This document shows, piece after piece, positions 61,721 through 64,000 of a stretch of 64,000 nt of DNA. Source of the stretch: Polytrichum commune. Taxonomy: Eukaryota > Streptophyta > Polytrichopsida > Polytrichales > Polytrichaceae. The position numbers and the translations under genes are program-made. A model generated the notes under the pieces. That model was not told the DNA's origin. It saw only the letters and a program-made list of their open reading frames with translations, and did not search any database. The stretch is from positions 19,966,001 through 20,030,000 of the forward strand of contig OX485809.1 in assembly GCA_950295325.1 (NCBI GenBank), in the 5' to 3' direction. The stretch's first letter is position 1. Every line of letters starts with the position of its first letter.

Positions 61721-62929
61721 TACATGTTGACATCTTTTAGTAAATTATCTTTATTGATTTGAGGTGTATTCTACAAATTCTTCTAAAAATGATTGGTAAT
61801 TTTCTTGAAGTCTTGAACTTCAATTGGTTCTCAAACCCAACCAATTCATTTGTAACTAGCAGTCAGTTCTCCCCGTCCATTGAACATTAATACAAAGAGG
61901 TGCTAAACCATGTAACATTGTTTTACTAGAGGGAAGAAGTCTCATTGTATGTTCCACACGTTTATTCTATATGAGCTTCATAAATTATGGTTCCCATGAT
62001 CAAAACTAATCTTCCAATACACATGGCTTTACGTAGAAATGGTTGAATATGAGATTCTACTTGGTCAAAGATTGTGAGGCATTAGAGTTGTTCGTAAAGT
62101 AAAGTGGATGAAACCATGAGTTTAGTCCCAAACTATGAGTTTATGAGAATTAACACAAAGTCACCCAAGTTTTCTTAATGCTTACATCATCATCCACAAG
62201 GAGAAGGGTTAAATTATTAAAAACCAACTTTCTAGCTTATCCTTCTAGTACGGATGGACCAAGCTACCCTTGCATAGGCTAATCCGGGATTTAGGACAAC
62301 GAGTCCCATGCACATACCCTTTTTTAGATCCTAAAAGTCTCTCGAAGTTTGAAAGGTGGGAAGAGTAGTTTCCACAAATTGCACCCAACTTTCAAAACAA
62401 GTTTTGAAACATGGGGGGTTGCTATTTCATGACCATGTCAAAGTGCAAGGGCAAAGGTTTTAGAGGTCTCTGACACACGCATATAGGTGGTACAAGTGTA
62501 TTGAGCAAGGTTGCCCTACAAAAATAAATTTGTGCCAAAATGTCCAATTGGAGGATCGAGCAATTTTTTTTTGGGAATATGACTAAAAAAACAATACGTT
62601 GGTTTGGTTTACTTTCTAAACAAGTCGTTTTAAAAAGATTCCAACATCAAAGTGACTAATTTTGTTCTTTAAGTCTGGCTACTACTATAGTAACCCCTTC
62701 CAATTAGTTGTATGCCAAGTTCATATTCTTGGGAACTTGGTTCCTCACTATACCAAACCATGCACTTATGATGATCAGTTGAATTTATTTTGATTGAGCA
62801 ACATATGTTGAGATGATCTAGCAAAGTCATTTCCAATAACAAGCTTATTATTAACAAGTAATAGTGTCACAATTCAACCTGCTAAGATTTTTAGAAGATC
62901 CAAACGGATTCCAATTCCAATTTATTTTT
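61721..62929. other. Intergenic, nothing identified
   Basis: AT-rich, with no coding or RNA gene signal. Confidence 0.4.
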
Positions 62930-63290
62930 TATGTAATCATGAAATATTCTCATCTACATGTGCATGAGCTTTGCCATTCAAGACTAGTATTGTGCAATAC
63001 TAGTGCCAACCTCAAGCCCTCAACCTTTGAAGTTTTACAGAAAATTTAAACGAATTATGGTTTCAATTGATTTTCTCCAATATTCATGAAATTCTCTCAT
63101 ATACATGTATATGAGCTTTGTCATTTAAGACTATTAGGGTGTAGTACAAGTGCCAACATCAAGCCTTGACTCTTTAAAATTTCACTGAAAGTGCAAATGA
63201 ATTCCAATTTCAGATTCATTATTTTTCAATATTCATGAATTCTCTCATCTACACATATATGAGCATTGCCATTCAAAAGTACACCCTTTA
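62930..63290. repeat. Tandem repeat, 3 units of about 150 bp
   Basis: Units carry 'catgaaat.ctctcat.tacatgt..atgagctttgccattcaagact' near 62938, 63084 and 63234, joined by 'gtgccaac.tcaagcc' and 'tttcac..aaa' blocks. Units are diverged by roughly 15-25 percent by eye. Confidence 0.7.
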
Positions 63291-64000
63291 TGGTACTTAG
63301 TGTCACATACACTATTGCAAAGGGCCTAAATTAGATGCCAACATGTCTCAAAGTGTCACACCCACTAATTACCAATATGATTCCAAATGTCAATATAAGT
63401 AACTTCTTTCAGTGAAAAAATGTTTACATTTTAGAGTGGCATGTTGGGATACTTTAAGGCCGAGGCATCCAAAGTCGACCAAGTGCATTTAATCACTCAC
63501 TAGGTCATGTATTGCCAACATAGATGAGACCCATATGTTTTAGGTGAACAAAAATAAAGTTTTATGTGGTGGCAACTTGTAATTGATTACCCTCATAAGA
63601 GTTTTGACAATTATCGTAGCCAAGGAGTAGCATTGAGATCAATGCTCATGGGTTAACCTATAGATCAACTATTTGTGTAGCAATTTCCATATTCATGATT
63701 TTTTTTTAGATAGTTGAATTCTCCTAAGAATATGTTTCTCTTCTCAAGAAAAATAATTCCCCACTATAACTTCTTTAAAACAAATGCAAACTCTCTTATT
63801 CTATCAATTATAGAAGCCTTAACATTAGATGATTGTCTTGCGTTTAAGTATGCAAGGGAAGATGTTTTTAACATACTAATAGCAAGTGTCATTTGTTTAC
63901 ATTTTTGTATGCAAGAGGAAGGTATTCTTGAGCATACTAATGGCAAGTGTCATTTGTGTACACTTTGGTCAATGTGTAGACCATTGTGTAACATAGGCAT
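63291..64000. other. Intergenic, no gene supported
   Basis: AT-rich. A short direct repeat ('atactaatggcaagtgtcatttg') occurs near 63880 and 63940. Nothing else was found. Confidence 0.4.

Noticed and set aside
62930-63290. CRISPR-like array
   Set aside because: Units of about 150 bp are diverged along their whole length with no short identical repeats and unique spacers; the genome is eukaryotic.

Overview
The window looks like nuclear DNA of a land plant. It carries a 23-exon SABRE/KINKY POLLEN-type lipid-transfer gene, a plant 20S proteasome alpha-4 (PAC1-type) gene, GT-AG introns of roughly 75 to 1,700 bp, plant-type telomere motifs (CCCTAAA) in promoter regions, and many plant-style DNA transposons, MITEs and L1-like LINEs. 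The lineage within land plants cannot be fixed from the sequence. The gene divergence would suit a non-seed plant, but that is a weak inference.

Layout. 1-5.3 kb holds dispersed repeats, two MITEs and a tandem-repeat block upstream of SABRE. 5.3-21.6 kb is the complete SABRE gene on the + strand (reconstructed 2,854 aa, every exon junction in phase). 23.9-25.4 kb is a small two-coding-exon gene on the - strand for a 95-aa acidic protein with a TATA promoter. 27.4-28.5 kb is a - strand gene for a lysine-rich, probably nucleolar protein; its reading frame is crossed by one TAG, and its upstream DNA is tandemly duplicated with telo-boxes. 30.8-31.5 kb is the intronless proteasome gene. 34.3-36 kb is a decayed LINE. 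36.5-39.4 kb is a pogo/Tigger-like element. 40.4-45.35 kb is a seven-exon - strand gene for a secreted SMP-30/gluconolactonase (lactonohydrolase) enzyme.

46.9-58.4 kb is a nest of mobile elements. A second, internally deleted Tigger-like copy contains a TTA-flanked TIR/foldback cassette. That cassette contains a LINE with a poly(A) tail and a 16-bp target duplication, and the LINE is itself broken by a 1.83-kb solo LTR with a 5-bp target duplication. 58.4-64 kb is further MITE and repeat DNA.

The host genes do not form a pathway; they are unrelated housekeeping or single-function genes in repeat-rich DNA. I found no convincing new multi-gene system. The most useful observations are the resolvable insertion history (several insertions supported by empty-site comparisons inside the window), a 60-bp coding minisatellite in SABRE, a MITE abutting the lactonohydrolase TATA box, and the stop-interrupted nucleolar-like gene.
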